A stretch of DNA of 17,603 bases, taken from positions 1-17,603 of the forward strand of contig DEPQ01000033.1 in NCBI GenBank assembly GCA_002358855.1. Reading direction: 5' to 3'. This document shows positions 1 through 8,506 of the stretch, piece by piece. This DNA comes from Bacteroidales bacterium UBA3388 (GTDB taxonomy: Bacteria > Bacteroidota > Bacteroidia > Bacteroidales > P3). Within the stretch, counting starts at the first letter, position 1. Each line of letters opens with the position of its first letter. The notes below the pieces were generated by a model. It did not search any database. It had not been told where the DNA came from and saw nothing but the letters and a program-made list of their open reading frames with translations. The translations under genes were made by a program, and so were the position numbers.

Positions 1-11
1 TAAGCATTCGT

Positions 12-1952
12 TTATTCTTCATCGGCTTTGTCAAGTTGAGAGTAAATACTATTGTTGCTTTTGAAGGTTTTTACTAATTGTTTTATATTGGCTACGATTT
101 CAAAGTCTTGATTTTCTGTTTTGGTTTGCAGAATTTGTTGCATTTTTTCAACTGAGGTTGCTACTAATTCACAGTCTGTTTCTTCGTGTTTTGCTTTGAA
201 GATTTTTTTGTGATAGGTTGGAAGAGTGTTTTCACTTTCGCAAAGAAGCTCTTCATAGAGTTTTTCTCCGCTTCTAAGCCCTGAGAATACTATGTCTATG
301 TCTTCGTATGGTTTTAAGCCCGATAGTTTTATCATTCTTTCGGCTAAGTCAAGGATTTTAACGGGTTGTCCCATATCAAAGAGGAATATTTCTCCTCCTT
401 GTCCCATTGTTGCGGCTTCTAAGACTAATCGGCTTGCTTCGGGTATTGTCATAAAATAGCGAGTGATGTCTTTATGAGTTACGGTCAATGGTCCCCCTTT
501 TAAAATCTGTTGTTTAAAAAGAGGAATCACACTTCCGTTAGAGCCTAATACGTTTCCAAAGCGTGTTGTTATGAATTTTGTTTTACTATTTGCTTGCGAA
601 TCTAATTGTTTTATGTAGATTTCGGCATAACGCTTTGTTGCCCCCATTACATTTGTTGGGTTTACTGCCTTATCTGTTGAAATCATTATGAATTTCTCTA
701 CATTAAACTCTTGCGAAAGGTCGGCTACATTTTTTGTTCCTATGATATTTACACTTGCTGCTTCGTATGGTGCTCGCTCCATCATAGGAACGTGTTTGTA
801 TGCAGCGGCATGAAAGACTATATCAATATTATATCTCTCAAATATATCTCTTAGACGTTTTTTATCTCTGACATCTGCTATTTCTATGTACTTTTCTATT
901 TGCGGATAATTGGCTGTGATTTCGTTTTCAATGTGATAGAGTGGTGTTTCGGCTTGATCAAGAAGAATTAAACGTGAAGAAAAACGTGAAAGTTGCCTTA
1001 CGATTTCACTCCCTATGCTTCCTGCTGCTCCTGTAACAAGAACGGTTTTGTTTTGCATCTCTTGACTTATTATTTCTCGGTTTATGTTGATTTCTTCTCT
1101 GCCTAAGAGATCTTCTATTTGGATTTCGGTTATTTGATTAGTCTGTAATTTTCCTTCGCTCCACGTTTTGATTGGCGGAACAGTCAATACCTTTACGTTA
1201 TTGGCATGACAGAGTTCAAATATTTCGTTTTTTCGCTCTGTACTAATTCTATTTGTCGCTATTATAAGCTGATCAATATCCTTATATTTGATTAAGTATT
1301 CTTGTTTTTCTCTTCCGTAGATTTTTTGGCCGAAAATGGTTTTGCCTTGAAGGTTTGGATCATCGTCAATAAAGCCTTTGATGTAGTATTTGCGAGTTCC
1401 GCTAATTAAGGTATTGGCTGTGGCTGTTCCTGTGCGACCTGCTCCGAATATTATGACTTGTGTGTTTAGTTCTGTATTGATTCCCGATTTATATGCTTTT
1501 TCAAAAAGCCAGCGAACAAACATTCTGAACATAAAAAGACCAATAAAACTTACGCCTGCATTGACAAGTATCAACTCTTTTGGAATATAGTCGATTTTGA
1601 AGTTGAATTTGTAAATTGAATTTGCAATTAAAAGTAGTATTGTAGGAATTAAGATTGCAAGAAGTATGCGTAACATATCGCTAAATGAAGAATAGCGAAT
1701 CACACTCTTGTTTATGCGGAATAGGTGTAAGAAAACATTTATGCTTATAAAGGTTATGATTATGAATCGAATGGAATAATGGTCAAAAGGAAAGTTAAAC
1801 CAAATTTCTTTTAAGGATAATAAAACTCCTGAAATGATTATTGAAATTAAAATAATGAAAGAATCTATCAAAGAGATGAACCAAGAAGGTATATATCGCT
1901 TTGACATAAATCTATCAATAAATTTTAACATTTTGTGATAAAGACGATTCAT
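12..1952 (-). CDS. Membrane-bound nucleoside-diphosphate-sugar dehydratase/epimerase (WbpM/CapD/FlaA1 family)
   Basis: A 646-residue protein of the long WbpM/CapD type. Four hydrophobic segments (about residues 25-45, 61-79, 93-112 and 125-147) anchor it in the inner membrane. A CoA-binding-like Rossmann domain follows, with GAGRTG at 170-175. The catalytic short-chain dehydrogenase domain has TGAAGSIG at 307-314, STDKAV at 425-430 and MGATK at 436-440. The usual catalytic Tyr of YxxxK is Met here, as is typical of the WbpM/FlaA1 C-6 dehydratases. Family members convert UDP-GlcNAc to a 4-keto-6-deoxy sugar, the first step toward amino sugars of capsule or O-antigen; the exact substrate cannot be read from sequence. 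It is the last gene of the minus-strand unit that starts with wlbB, 3 bp after the dehydrogenase gene, which fits glycan synthesis. The gene is complete, ending just inside the window edge. Confidence 0.93.
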   Translation of the reverse strand: MNRLYHKMLKFIDRFMSKRYIPSWFISLIDSFIILISIIISGVLLSLKEIWFNFPFDHYSIRFIIITFISINVFLHLFRINKSVIRYSSFSDMLRILLAILIPTILLLIANSIYKFNFKIDYIPKELILVNAGVSFIGLFMFRMFVRWLFEKAYKSGINTELNTQVIIFGAGRTGTATANTLISGTRKYYIKGFIDDDPNLQGKTIFGQKIYGREKQEYLIKYKDIDQLIIATNRISTERKNEIFELCHANNVKVLTVPPIKTWSEGKLQTNQITEIQIEDLLGREEININREIISQEMQNKTVLVTGAAGSIGSEIVRQLSRFSSRLILLDQAETPLYHIENEITANYPQIEKYIEIADVRDKKRLRDIFERYNIDIVFHAAAYKHVPMMERAPYEAASVNIIGTKNVADLSQEFNVEKFIMISTDKAVNPTNVMGATKRYAEIYIKQLDSQANSKTKFITTRFGNVLGSNGSVIPLFKQQILKGGPLTVTHKDITRYFMTIPEASRLVLEAATMGQGGEIFLFDMGQPVKILDLAERMIKLSGLKPYEDIDIVFSGLRSGEKLYEELLCESENTLPTYHKKIFKAKHEETDCELVATSVEKMQQILQTKTENQDFEIVANIKQLVKTFKSNNSIYSQLDKADEE

Positions 1953-1955
1953 ATT

Positions 1956-4841
1956 CTATTTGTTTTTTAAGGCGTTATACATTACTTCAATAGGGTGAAA
2001 TGCTTTTCTGTTTGTGAAATGCTTTATTTGTTCTCTGCAACTTGTGCCCGGTGCAGAAATTATTGTTGTTTGCTCGGCTTGATTGATTGCTTTTGTAAGT
2101 ACCAAATCGGCAATTTGTTTGCTTGTTTGATAGTTGCGTTTTTCGTATCCATAACTTCCTGCCATACCACAGCAACCGCTTGGAATTACTTGCACACTAT
2201 AATTCTTAGGAAGCGAAAGCATTTTTTCCATATACACACTTCCAATAAGAGCCTTTTGCTGACAATGTCCATGAAGTAGGATTTTTTCTTGTTTTTCGGT
2301 AAATTGTTCTGCACTTATGTTGTTTTGCTCAATTTCTTTGGCAAAAAACTCATCAAAAAGATAGATATTAGAGTTTAACTGCTCTATATCTTCCTCTACA
2401 AGCGAAGGATATTCATCGCGAAAACTCAAAAGACTTGATGGTTCTATGCCTACTAATACGTTTTGAGTATTTATTAGATTTTTAATCTTATCTATGTTTT
2501 GTTTTGCAAGCTTTTTGGCACGTTTTACCATACCTTTGCTTATGAAAGTACGTCCACTATCTTTTATCGGTGCAATTTCCACACCGTAGCCTAAGGCTTG
2601 GAAAAGTTTTATGGCTATTTCAGCAATTCTACTATCTTGCAAAGCTGAAAACTCATCAATAAAAAGATAGATTTTCTTTATCTGCTTTTGCAAAGTAGTG
2701 TTTTGTATTGTTTTTTTAAAGTTTATTTTCTCTATTGTAGGCAATGCTCTTTGTGGAGCAAAGCCCATAATTTGTTTTATCAAAGAAGATGTAAGAGAAT
2801 TTCTTACAGCAAAATTATAAACAAAAGGAATATTGCGAAAACATCTCTGAATTTGTGGCAAATATCCTATTAAAAGAATATTTAAAGGGTAATATGTCGC
2901 ATCATAATAGTGTTGTAGAAATTCGCTTTTTAGTTTTGTTATATCAACATTTGAAGGGCATTCACTTTTACAAGCCTTACACATCAAACAATCATCCAAT
3001 ATTTTTTTAATTTCTTTGTCTTTAAACGGATTTTCTTTGGTTGGAAACGATAGTTTTTCTCTTAAAATATTTGCTCTTGCTCTTGGTGTTTGGCTTTCAT
3101 TGTTTGAGACTTGGAAAGTTGGACACATCTTACCGCCAAGTAGTGAGGATTTTCTGCAATCTGCCGAACCGTTGCATTGTTCTATTGCACAAAGAAATCC
3201 TTTTTGATTTTCAAAAGAGTAATATGTAGTTATGTTTTTGGGATTTATTCCCTCATATCTCAAAGACGTATTCATCTTTGGAGTATCTATTATTTTGCCA
3301 CGATTAAACACGTTTTCACTATCCCAAACCTTTTTCATTTCTCGCATCAAACTATAAATTCTCTCTCCATACATAAGAGGAATCCATTCGCCTCTTAGTC
3401 TTCCGTCTCCATGTTCGCCACTTAATGAGCCACGATGCTTTTTCACTAAAAGGGCTACGTCTTTGCTAAGATTATAAAAGCGTTCTACGTCTTTTTTGTC
3501 TTTGAGATTAAGAATTGGACGAAGGTGTAATTCTCCTGTTGCTATGTGTGCGTGATATACACAAGCAAGATTGTATTCTGAAAGCACGGTTTCAAATTCT
3601 TCAAGATAAGAAGGAAGTCTCTCAGGTGCGACTGCTGTGTCTTCAATGACTGAAACAGGTTTGTAATCACCCGGAACATTTGTCAAAAGTCCTAATCCTG
3701 CTTTTCTTAATTCCCAAACCTTGCTGATTTTGTCCGAATAAATTATAGGAAAAGCGTATGCAGAAGAATTTTCTTTGAAATCTGTGATTGTTTCTTGTAG
3801 TTTGGCTTGTAGTTTTTCTTCACTTTCTTCTGCAAATTCCACTATAAGAATTGCTTTTGGTGCTCCTTGAATAAAGAAAGTATTTTGTTTTTGAGTAGGA
3901 TTGCGATACGCCGCCTCAATTATATTGTTATCCATTAGCTCAACTGCCATAGGTGAGTGTCGAAGGGCGATTAAATTTCCTGTAAAGCTATCTTTCAACT
4001 CCGAAAAGTGAACACAGATTACAGCTTTATGCTTTGGAGGAAGCGAAACTAAGTTTAGTTTAAATTCTGTTGCAAAACCAAGTGTGCCTTCGCTACCTGC
4101 ATAGAGTTTTGCAAGATTTGGATTAGGGTTTTCTATCAAACTATCTAAGGCATAGCCATTATTTCTACGACTAACCTCTTTTTCTGGAAAGTTTTCTATG
4201 ATTTCTTTCTTTAAATCTTCGTTTGAGTAGGTTGATTCTATGTATTTATAGATTTTTCCTTCTAAATCCTCTTGCTGTGCTTTTGCTGAAAATTCTTCTT
4301 TACTATATTGTTTCAACAAAACTTGTTTTCCGTCTGCAAGAATCACTTTTGCCTCCAATAAATGATCTCTTGCTGAGCCGTAAACCAAGGAATGAAGTCC
4401 ACAAGAGTTGTTTCCTACCATTCCTCCTATGCAACAACGATTTGCTGTTGAGGTTTCAGGGCCAAAAAGCAAGTTATATTGTTTTAAGTATTGATTTAAT
4501 TGTTGCAAGACTACGCCTGCTTGGACTCTCACCCATTTTTCTTCGGCGTTTACTTCCAATATCTTATTTAATTTCTTGCTTATATCAACAACAATGCCTG
4601 CTCCAACAACTTGTCCTGCAAGTGAAGTGCCCGCTGCTCGCGGAATAAGAAAAGTATTGTGCTTTTTACAAAAGTCAAGCAAAAGTTTAATGTCATCTAT
4701 GCAATCATTTTCGGGAATAAAAACCGCAATAGGTCTTTGCCTGTAAGCAGATGCGTCAGTGGAATAAAGAATTAAGGTTGTTTCGTCTAATTTTAATTCT
4801 CCTTTTAATTGCTTTTGTAATTGTTTTAAAGCATTTATCAT
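1956..4841 (-). CDS. FAD-linked and 4Fe-4S D-lactate/glycolate dehydrogenase-type oxidoreductase
   Basis: A 961-residue fusion of a FAD_binding_4 dehydrogenase with an iron-sulfur/CCG module. The FAD part shows PRAAGTSLAGQ (67-77), PETSTANRCCIGGMVGNNSCG (128-148) and GEHGDGRLRGEW (475-486). Cysteines C551, C556, C562 and C573 form one cluster-like set. CLMCKACKSECP (618-629) is a classical 4Fe-4S motif. The C-terminal CCG-type region has HGHCQQKA (857-864) and SGCCG (888-892). Such long fusions oxidise D-lactate, glycolate or D-2-hydroxyglutarate and feed electrons to the respiratory chain; which substrate applies here is not decidable. Its start overlaps the stop of the upstream gene as UAAUG, so translation is probably coupled. 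Its place inside a glycan-sugar operon is unexpected. Confidence 0.92.
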   Translation of the reverse strand: MINALKQLQKQLKGELKLDETTLILYSTDASAYRQRPIAVFIPENDCIDDIKLLLDFCKKHNTFLIPRAAGTSLAGQVVGAGIVVDISKKLNKILEVNAEEKWVRVQAGVVLQQLNQYLKQYNLLFGPETSTANRCCIGGMVGNNSCGLHSLVYGSARDHLLEAKVILADGKQVLLKQYSKEEFSAKAQQEDLEGKIYKYIESTYSNEDLKKEIIENFPEKEVSRRNNGYALDSLIENPNPNLAKLYAGSEGTLGFATEFKLNLVSLPPKHKAVICVHFSELKDSFTGNLIALRHSPMAVELMDNNIIEAAYRNPTQKQNTFFIQGAPKAILIVEFAEESEEKLQAKLQETITDFKENSSAYAFPIIYSDKISKVWELRKAGLGLLTNVPGDYKPVSVIEDTAVAPERLPSYLEEFETVLSEYNLACVYHAHIATGELHLRPILNLKDKKDVERFYNLSKDVALLVKKHRGSLSGEHGDGRLRGEWIPLMYGERIYSLMREMKKVWDSENVFNRGKIIDTPKMNTSLRYEGINPKNITTYYSFENQKGFLCAIEQCNGSADCRKSSLLGGKMCPTFQVSNNESQTPRARANILREKLSFPTKENPFKDKEIKKILDDCLMCKACKSECPSNVDITKLKSEFLQHYYDATYYPLNILLIGYLPQIQRCFRNIPFVYNFAVRNSLTSSLIKQIMGFAPQRALPTIEKINFKKTIQNTTLQKQIKKIYLFIDEFSALQDSRIAEIAIKLFQALGYGVEIAPIKDSGRTFISKGMVKRAKKLAKQNIDKIKNLINTQNVLVGIEPSSLLSFRDEYPSLVEEDIEQLNSNIYLFDEFFAKEIEQNNISAEQFTEKQEKILLHGHCQQKALIGSVYMEKMLSLPKNYSVQVIPSGCCGMAGSYGYEKRNYQTSKQIADLVLTKAINQAEQTTIISAPGTSCREQIKHFTNRKAFHPIEVMYNALKNK

Positions 4842-5758
4842 TAGTATATTCTTTTATAGAAAAATTTTCCTATGAATTTGCTTGCTCTAAAAGGCAATAA
4901 ACGCCAAAGTTTTTTTAATATCTTATTATCTCTTATGTTTTTCTTAGGGTGAGAATAGCTCCAATAAAGAGGAATCTCCGTTGGAGAAAAATGTCTTTTG
5001 AAATCATGCACACTACTTGAACGTGTGCTTCTTCCAAGATAGTAACTTTCGGCTTTTTCTTGCAGAGAGAATTTCATCATTTCATAATGTAAAGCATAAG
5101 GAGTGTAGAAGTGATTAAAATTTCTTTCTGTTGCAAAAAGAGCATTCTCAAAACTTTTGTCATCTCTGCGAATAAGAGTTGCCGCTCCTATTGCTTGATT
5201 GTTAAGATAGGCAACAAAAATCTTGCCTGTTTTTAATTTTAAGATTTTCTTTACATCTGCTTTGCTACAAAAAGGACTTCCAAGTTCAAACATTCGTTTT
5301 GAATAAACTTTATAGAAATCTCTTATCAGATGTCTACCTGTTGTCTTTATTTCTATGCCAATAGATTTTGCTTTTCTTATTTTTCTTCTTACGTTTGAAG
5401 AAAAAAGACTCATCAAATCTTCTTTCAAATCAATCTTAAAGTTTAATTTATCGGCATATACATTAGCAGAAAAAGCGACTCTATCTCTTATTTCCCATTT
5501 TATGTCTTTTGTACAAAGCAGATTGCCATCGGAGGTTTGCACAAAAGAAAATAAAGGCTGTTGATTAAAAGAAGATAAATCTGTTTGTACGTATGCTTCA
5601 CTGCAATGCGGAAGTGCAATATAACTTCTGCCACATTTACACATAAGTAAAAGTACACGTTTACCATTTGAGTATTCTAATGGTATTTTGTGTACTTTTA
5701 AATTATAAAGTCTTTCAAAAGTCTTTATGAAACTGTCTGCACAAACAAGTTCTATCAT
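4841..5758 (-). CDS. FemAB/GNAT-like acyl- or aminoacyl-transferase
   Basis: A 305-residue soluble protein resembling the GNAT fold group known as FemAB-like or Acetyltransf_6. A basic patch (VRRKIRKAKSIGIEIK, roughly residues 120-135) precedes the core. A typical strand-turn, KIFVAYLNNQAIGAATLIRRDD, and the helix region HFYTPYALHYEMMKFSLQEKAESYYLGRSTRSS follow; the last part matches the family's conserved end, where a LGR/F-like turn precedes FKRHF. Relatives transfer amino acids to peptidoglycan peptides or acyl groups to sugars of exported polysaccharides. The context, next to wlbA-like and dehydratase genes, favours a role in cell-surface glycan modification, but the substrate is unknown. 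It lies 6 bp after the wlbA-like gene and overlaps the next gene by one base, so it belongs to the same transcript. Confidence 0.75.
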   Translation of the reverse strand: MIELVCADSFIKTFERLYNLKVHKIPLEYSNGKRVLLLMCKCGRSYIALPHCSEAYVQTDLSSFNQQPLFSFVQTSDGNLLCTKDIKWEIRDRVAFSANVYADKLNFKIDLKEDLMSLFSSNVRRKIRKAKSIGIEIKTTGRHLIRDFYKVYSKRMFELGSPFCSKADVKKILKLKTGKIFVAYLNNQAIGAATLIRRDDKSFENALFATERNFNHFYTPYALHYEMMKFSLQEKAESYYLGRSTRSSSVHDFKRHFSPTEIPLYWSYSHPKKNIRDNKILKKLWRLLPFRASKFIGKFFYKRIY

Positions 5759-5764
5759 CTTTTT

Positions 5765-6730
5765 TTATCTGTAAAAAGGATGTACGCTAAGCGGAAGAGC
5801 TGCCAACGGGTGATAATCCCCTTTTAGTCCTATTGGTCGTGTGTTTCTGATATCGTGAACAATCTTTATGCTTTGGTATGCTTGATCTAAGCCAAATCCT
5901 TCGCCTGCTAAGATTTTTTTATAACTTTCTGTGTGAAGCTCTGTAAAGCCATCTGAAAATTCTATTTCCTTTCCGTCCATTTCCATCTTACGATAAGTTC
6001 TTTTTCCTTGCTCTACGGCTTGTTTTGGAAGAGTATCAGCATTTATAGACATAAAATATCTTACTCTTGCTCTTTCAAAAAGCAACAAACCTGCTGCTCT
6101 GTCGTGTTCATATATGTGAACAATATTTTCTTTTATGCTTCCAAAAATCCAAGACAGCATATCGTAGAAATGAACACCTATATTAGTTGCCACACCTCCT
6201 GATTTGCTTGAATCTCCCTTCCAAGAAGTGTAGTACCACAAGCCACGAGAAGTGATATAGGTTAAATCCACATCGTAAACCTTGTCTTTTGGTCCGTTAT
6301 CCACCATATTTTTCCACTCAATTATAGCAGGGTGAAGACGAAGTTGCAAAATATTATAGACTTTTCTGCCTGTTTGTTCTTCCATCTTTTGCAATGCGTC
6401 AATATTCCAAGGATTAAGCACAAGAGGTTTTTCACAAATCACATCTGCTCCTGCTCTTAAACCAAAGCGAATATGAGAATCGTGAAGATAATTAGGAGTA
6501 CACACTGTTACAAAGTCTAATTTATCTTCTGTATGTTTGATTTTTTCTACAAATCTATCGAATCTTTCATACTCTGTATAGAAAGAACATTGCGGAAAGT
6601 AACTATCCATAATTCCAACAGAGTCATTTTTGTCTAAGGCAACGATTAGATTATTTCCTGTTTCTTTTATTGCTTTTAAATGACGAGGAGCGATATATCC
6701 TCCTACGCCTATGATTCCAAAATTCTTCAT
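5765..6730 (-). CDS. wlbA: Gfo/Idh/MocA oxidoreductase, WlbA-type UDP-GlcNAcA 3-dehydrogenase
   Basis: A 321-residue NAD-dependent oxidoreductase. The N-terminal Rossmann motif reads GIIGVGGYIAPRHLKAI (5-21) and the family's catalytic EKP triplet is at 100-102. The text around it (TVCTPNYLHDSHIRFGLRAGADVICEKP, 75-102) and GGVATNIGVHFYDMLSW closely follow WlbA/WbpB enzymes. These oxidise C3 of UDP-N-acetylglucosaminuronic acid on the way to UDP-2,3-diacetamido-2,3-dideoxy-hexuronic acids of O-antigens. The next gene upstream in the transcript is the matching WlbB-like acetyltransferase. The aminotransferase (WlbC/WbpE, DegT family) that should act between them is not in the window. A -7 promoter motif sits just upstream, so the gene may also have its own start of transcription. 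Confidence 0.88.
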   Translation of the reverse strand: MKNFGIIGVGGYIAPRHLKAIKETGNNLIVALDKNDSVGIMDSYFPQCSFYTEYERFDRFVEKIKHTEDKLDFVTVCTPNYLHDSHIRFGLRAGADVICEKPLVLNPWNIDALQKMEEQTGRKVYNILQLRLHPAIIEWKNMVDNGPKDKVYDVDLTYITSRGLWYYTSWKGDSSKSGGVATNIGVHFYDMLSWIFGSIKENIVHIYEHDRAAGLLLFERARVRYFMSINADTLPKQAVEQGKRTYRKMEMDGKEIEFSDGFTELHTESYKKILAGEGFGLDQAYQSIKIVHDIRNTRPIGLKGDYHPLAALPLSVHPFYR

Positions 6731-6760
6731 TTTATTTTTCTATTTCTGAAATATATCTTG

Positions 6761-6768
6761 CAAAGATA
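6761..6768 (-). promoter_or_regulatory. Bacteroidota -7 box (TATCTTTG) ahead of wlbA-like gene
   Basis: TATCTTTG on the minus strand is an exact TAnnTTTG match, in the short gap between the wlbB-like and wlbA-like genes. No TTTG is seen at the -33 distance, so this may be a weak internal promoter of the operon. Confidence 0.4.
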
Positions 6769-6781
6769 TTATTTTATTTCT

Positions 6782-7354
6782 TTATTTTATTCTTTTTACT
6801 TGATTATTTTCAAGTTTATACTCTTGCTTTGTTTCAGGACAAATAGCAATTCCCTCACTATTGAAATCAAGTCTGTGTCCATACTCGCTAACCCAGCCTA
6901 TTTGTTTTGCAGGATTGCCAACTACCAAAGCGTATGCAGGGATTGTTTTAGTAACAACTGCTCCCGCACCAATAAAAGCATATTCTCCAATATCGTGTCC
7001 GCAAACTATTGTAGCATTTGCTCCAATTGAAGCACCTTCTTTAACAATTGTTTGACGATATTCACTCTTTCTGTTTACTGCCGAACGAGGATTTATCACG
7101 TTTGTAAACACACAAGAAGGTCCAAGAAAGACATCACTCTCACATTTAACACCTGTGTAAAGAGAAACATTGTTTTGAATCTTGCAATTCTCGCCTAACT
7201 CCACATTTGGAGAGATTACAACATTTTGACCAATGTTACAATTTTTCCCAATCTTACAATCCGACATTATATGAGAGAAATGCCATATTTTTGTACCCTC
7301 TCCAATTTCGCAATTAGGGTCTATAACGGCTGTTTCGTGTACAAAATAATCCAT
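6782..7354 (-). CDS. wlbB: Left-handed beta-helix acetyltransferase, WlbB/WbpD-type
   Basis: A 190-residue protein built almost wholly of hexapeptide repeats, for example IDPNCEIGEGTKI, CKIGKNCNIGQNVVI and GENCKIQNNVSLY, so it folds as a left-handed beta-helix trimer. The block FVHETAVIDPNCEIGEGTKIW at the N terminus and GEYAFIGAGAVVTKTIPAYALVVGNPAKQIGWVSEYG near the end are typical of WlbB/WbpD. These enzymes use acetyl-CoA to acetylate the 3-amino group of UDP-2-acetamido-3-amino-2,3-dideoxyglucuronate. The pairing with the wlbA-like gene 51 bp downstream supports that pathway. It is the first gene of the minus-strand unit and has a good promoter upstream. A PglD-like acetyltransferase of another amino sugar is the main alternative. 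Confidence 0.87.
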   Translation of the reverse strand: MDYFVHETAVIDPNCEIGEGTKIWHFSHIMSDCKIGKNCNIGQNVVISPNVELGENCKIQNNVSLYTGVKCESDVFLGPSCVFTNVINPRSAVNRKSEYRQTIVKEGASIGANATIVCGHDIGEYAFIGAGAVVTKTIPAYALVVGNPAKQIGWVSEYGHRLDFNSEGIAICPETKQEYKLENNQVKRIK

Positions 7355-7379
7355 AATCCTTAGTTTTATAAAATAAAGT

Positions 7380-7412
7380 CTTGCAAAAATAATAAAAATA
7401 TTAGTAATTTTG
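7380..7412 (+). promoter_or_regulatory. Promoter of mnmA, giving a nearly leaderless transcript
   Basis: TAATTTTG at 7405-7412 is an exact TAnnTTTG box, with CTTG at 7380-7383 as a 3-of-4 match to the -33 TTTG, 21 bp away. The expected start of transcription falls within a few bases of the ATG at 7419. Confidence 0.5.
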
Positions 7413-7417
7413 CCAAA
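7384..7417 (-). promoter_or_regulatory. Promoter of the wlbB-wlbA-dehydratase unit
   Basis: On the minus strand a TTTG (7414-7417) and an exact TAnnTTTG box (TATTTTTG, 7384-7391) are separated by 22 bp. Transcription should start about 23 bp before the wlbB ATG. The site overlaps the divergent mnmA promoter. Confidence 0.5.
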
Positions 7418-7418
7418 T

Positions 7419-8489
7419 ATGAATATAGCAGCATTAGTATCAGGCGGAGTAGACAGCAGTGTTAGTGTTGTACGCCTAAAAGAAATGGGATACGATCCAA
7501 CAATCTTCTATATAAAAATAGGAATGGAAGACAAAGACGGCTACATTGATTGTCCGTCAGAAGAAGACATTGAAATCACATCATATATTGCAAAAAAATA
7601 TGGTTGTAAGTTTGAAATAGTTTCCCTACAAGAAGAATACTGGGAGAGTGTTGTAAGTTACACGATAGAAAACGTAAGAAGAGGACTTACACCTAATCCT
7701 GATATGATGTGTAACAAACTAATAAAATTTGGAGCCTTTGAAAGAAAATGGGGACACTGCTTTGACAAAATAGCAACCGGGCATTACTGTACCACAACCG
7801 AAATAAACGACAAAGTTTTCCTTTCAACCGCAAAAGATCACGTAAAAGACCAAACATATTTCCTTGGACAAATCAACTATTTGCAAGTAAGCAAACTAAT
7901 GTTTCCTATTGGAGATATGCTAAAAAGCGAAGTAAGAGAAAAAGCAAGAGAAACCCGCCTACCTTCTGCCGAAAGAAAAGACTCACAAGGCATTTGCTTT
8001 CTTGGAAAGATAAACTACAACGACTTCATTCGCCGCTATCTTGGAGAAAAAGAAGGAAAGATAATAGAACTTGAAACAGGCAAAATACTCGGAAAGCACA
8101 AAGGTTTTTGGTTTCACACCATTGGACAAAGAAAAGGCTTAGGGCTTGGAGGAGGTCCTTGGTTTGTAGTAAAGAAAGACATAAACGAAAACATTCTTTA
8201 TGTATCACAAGGCTACGACCCAGAGACTCAATATGGCAAAACAATCAATCTTTCAGCCTTTCAATACATAACAGAAGACGTATTTGGAGATTTTAGTGAC
8301 GAAAAAGACATTCTATTTAAAATAAGACACACTCCTGACTTCACAAAAGCTAAACTAAAAAAGATAAACGACATTTACCGAATAGAATCAGAAGAAAAAA
8401 TACAAGGAATTGCAGCAGGACAATTTGGAGTTGTTTATTCTCCTGACGCAAAACTATGTCTTGGAAGTGGAGTGATAATAGAAGACTAA
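7419..8489 (+). CDS. mnmA: tRNA-specific 2-thiouridylase MnmA
   Basis: A 356-residue enzyme that adds sulfur to U34 of the tRNAs for Lys, Glu and Gln. The PP-loop ATP-binding motif SGGVDSS is at residues 8-14. The two catalytic cysteines are C98 in NPDMMCNKLIKF and C193 in SQGICFLG. Family blocks ATGHYC, DQTYFLGQ and HTIGQRKGLGLGGGPWFVV are intact, and the length is normal. An in-frame TTG at 7410 lies inside the predicted -7 box, so I prefer the ATG at 7419, where MNIAALVSGG matches the usual MnmA N terminus. It is divergent from wlbB and is followed 17 bp later by a glycosyltransferase gene, with which it probably shares a transcript. Confidence 0.96.
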   Translation: MNIAALVSGGVDSSVSVVRLKEMGYDPTIFYIKIGMEDKDGYIDCPSEEDIEITSYIAKKYGCKFEIVSLQEEYWESVVSYTIENVRRGLTPNPDMMCNKLIKFGAFERKWGHCFDKIATGHYCTTTEINDKVFLSTAKDHVKDQTYFLGQINYLQVSKLMFPIGDMLKSEVREKARETRLPSAERKDSQGICFLGKINYNDFIRRYLGEKEGKIIELETGKILGKHKGFWFHTIGQRKGLGLGGGPWFVVKKDINENILYVSQGYDPETQYGKTINLSAFQYITEDVFGDFSDEKDILFKIRHTPDFTKAKLKKINDIYRIESEEKIQGIAAGQFGVVYSPDAKLCLGSGVIIED

Positions 8490-8506
8490 GCAAAAAGAAA
8501 GAAACA

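Noticed and set aside
4223..4648. 141-codon open frame on plus inside the FAD/Fe-S dehydrogenase gene.
   Set aside because: Antisense shadow of a well-conserved gene; composition is leucine- and serine-rich without any recognisable domain.
6680..7030. 116-codon open frame on plus across the wlbA-wlbB junction.
   Set aside because: Antisense to two confident genes; low-complexity translation with no motif.
7410..7418. TTG start for mnmA three codons upstream of the ATG.
   Set aside because: It lies inside the predicted -7 box and adds residues not usual for the family.
8456..8506. 17 extra N-terminal codons for the glycosyltransferase.
   Set aside because: Overlaps mnmA; the ATG at 8507 gives the normal family N terminus.
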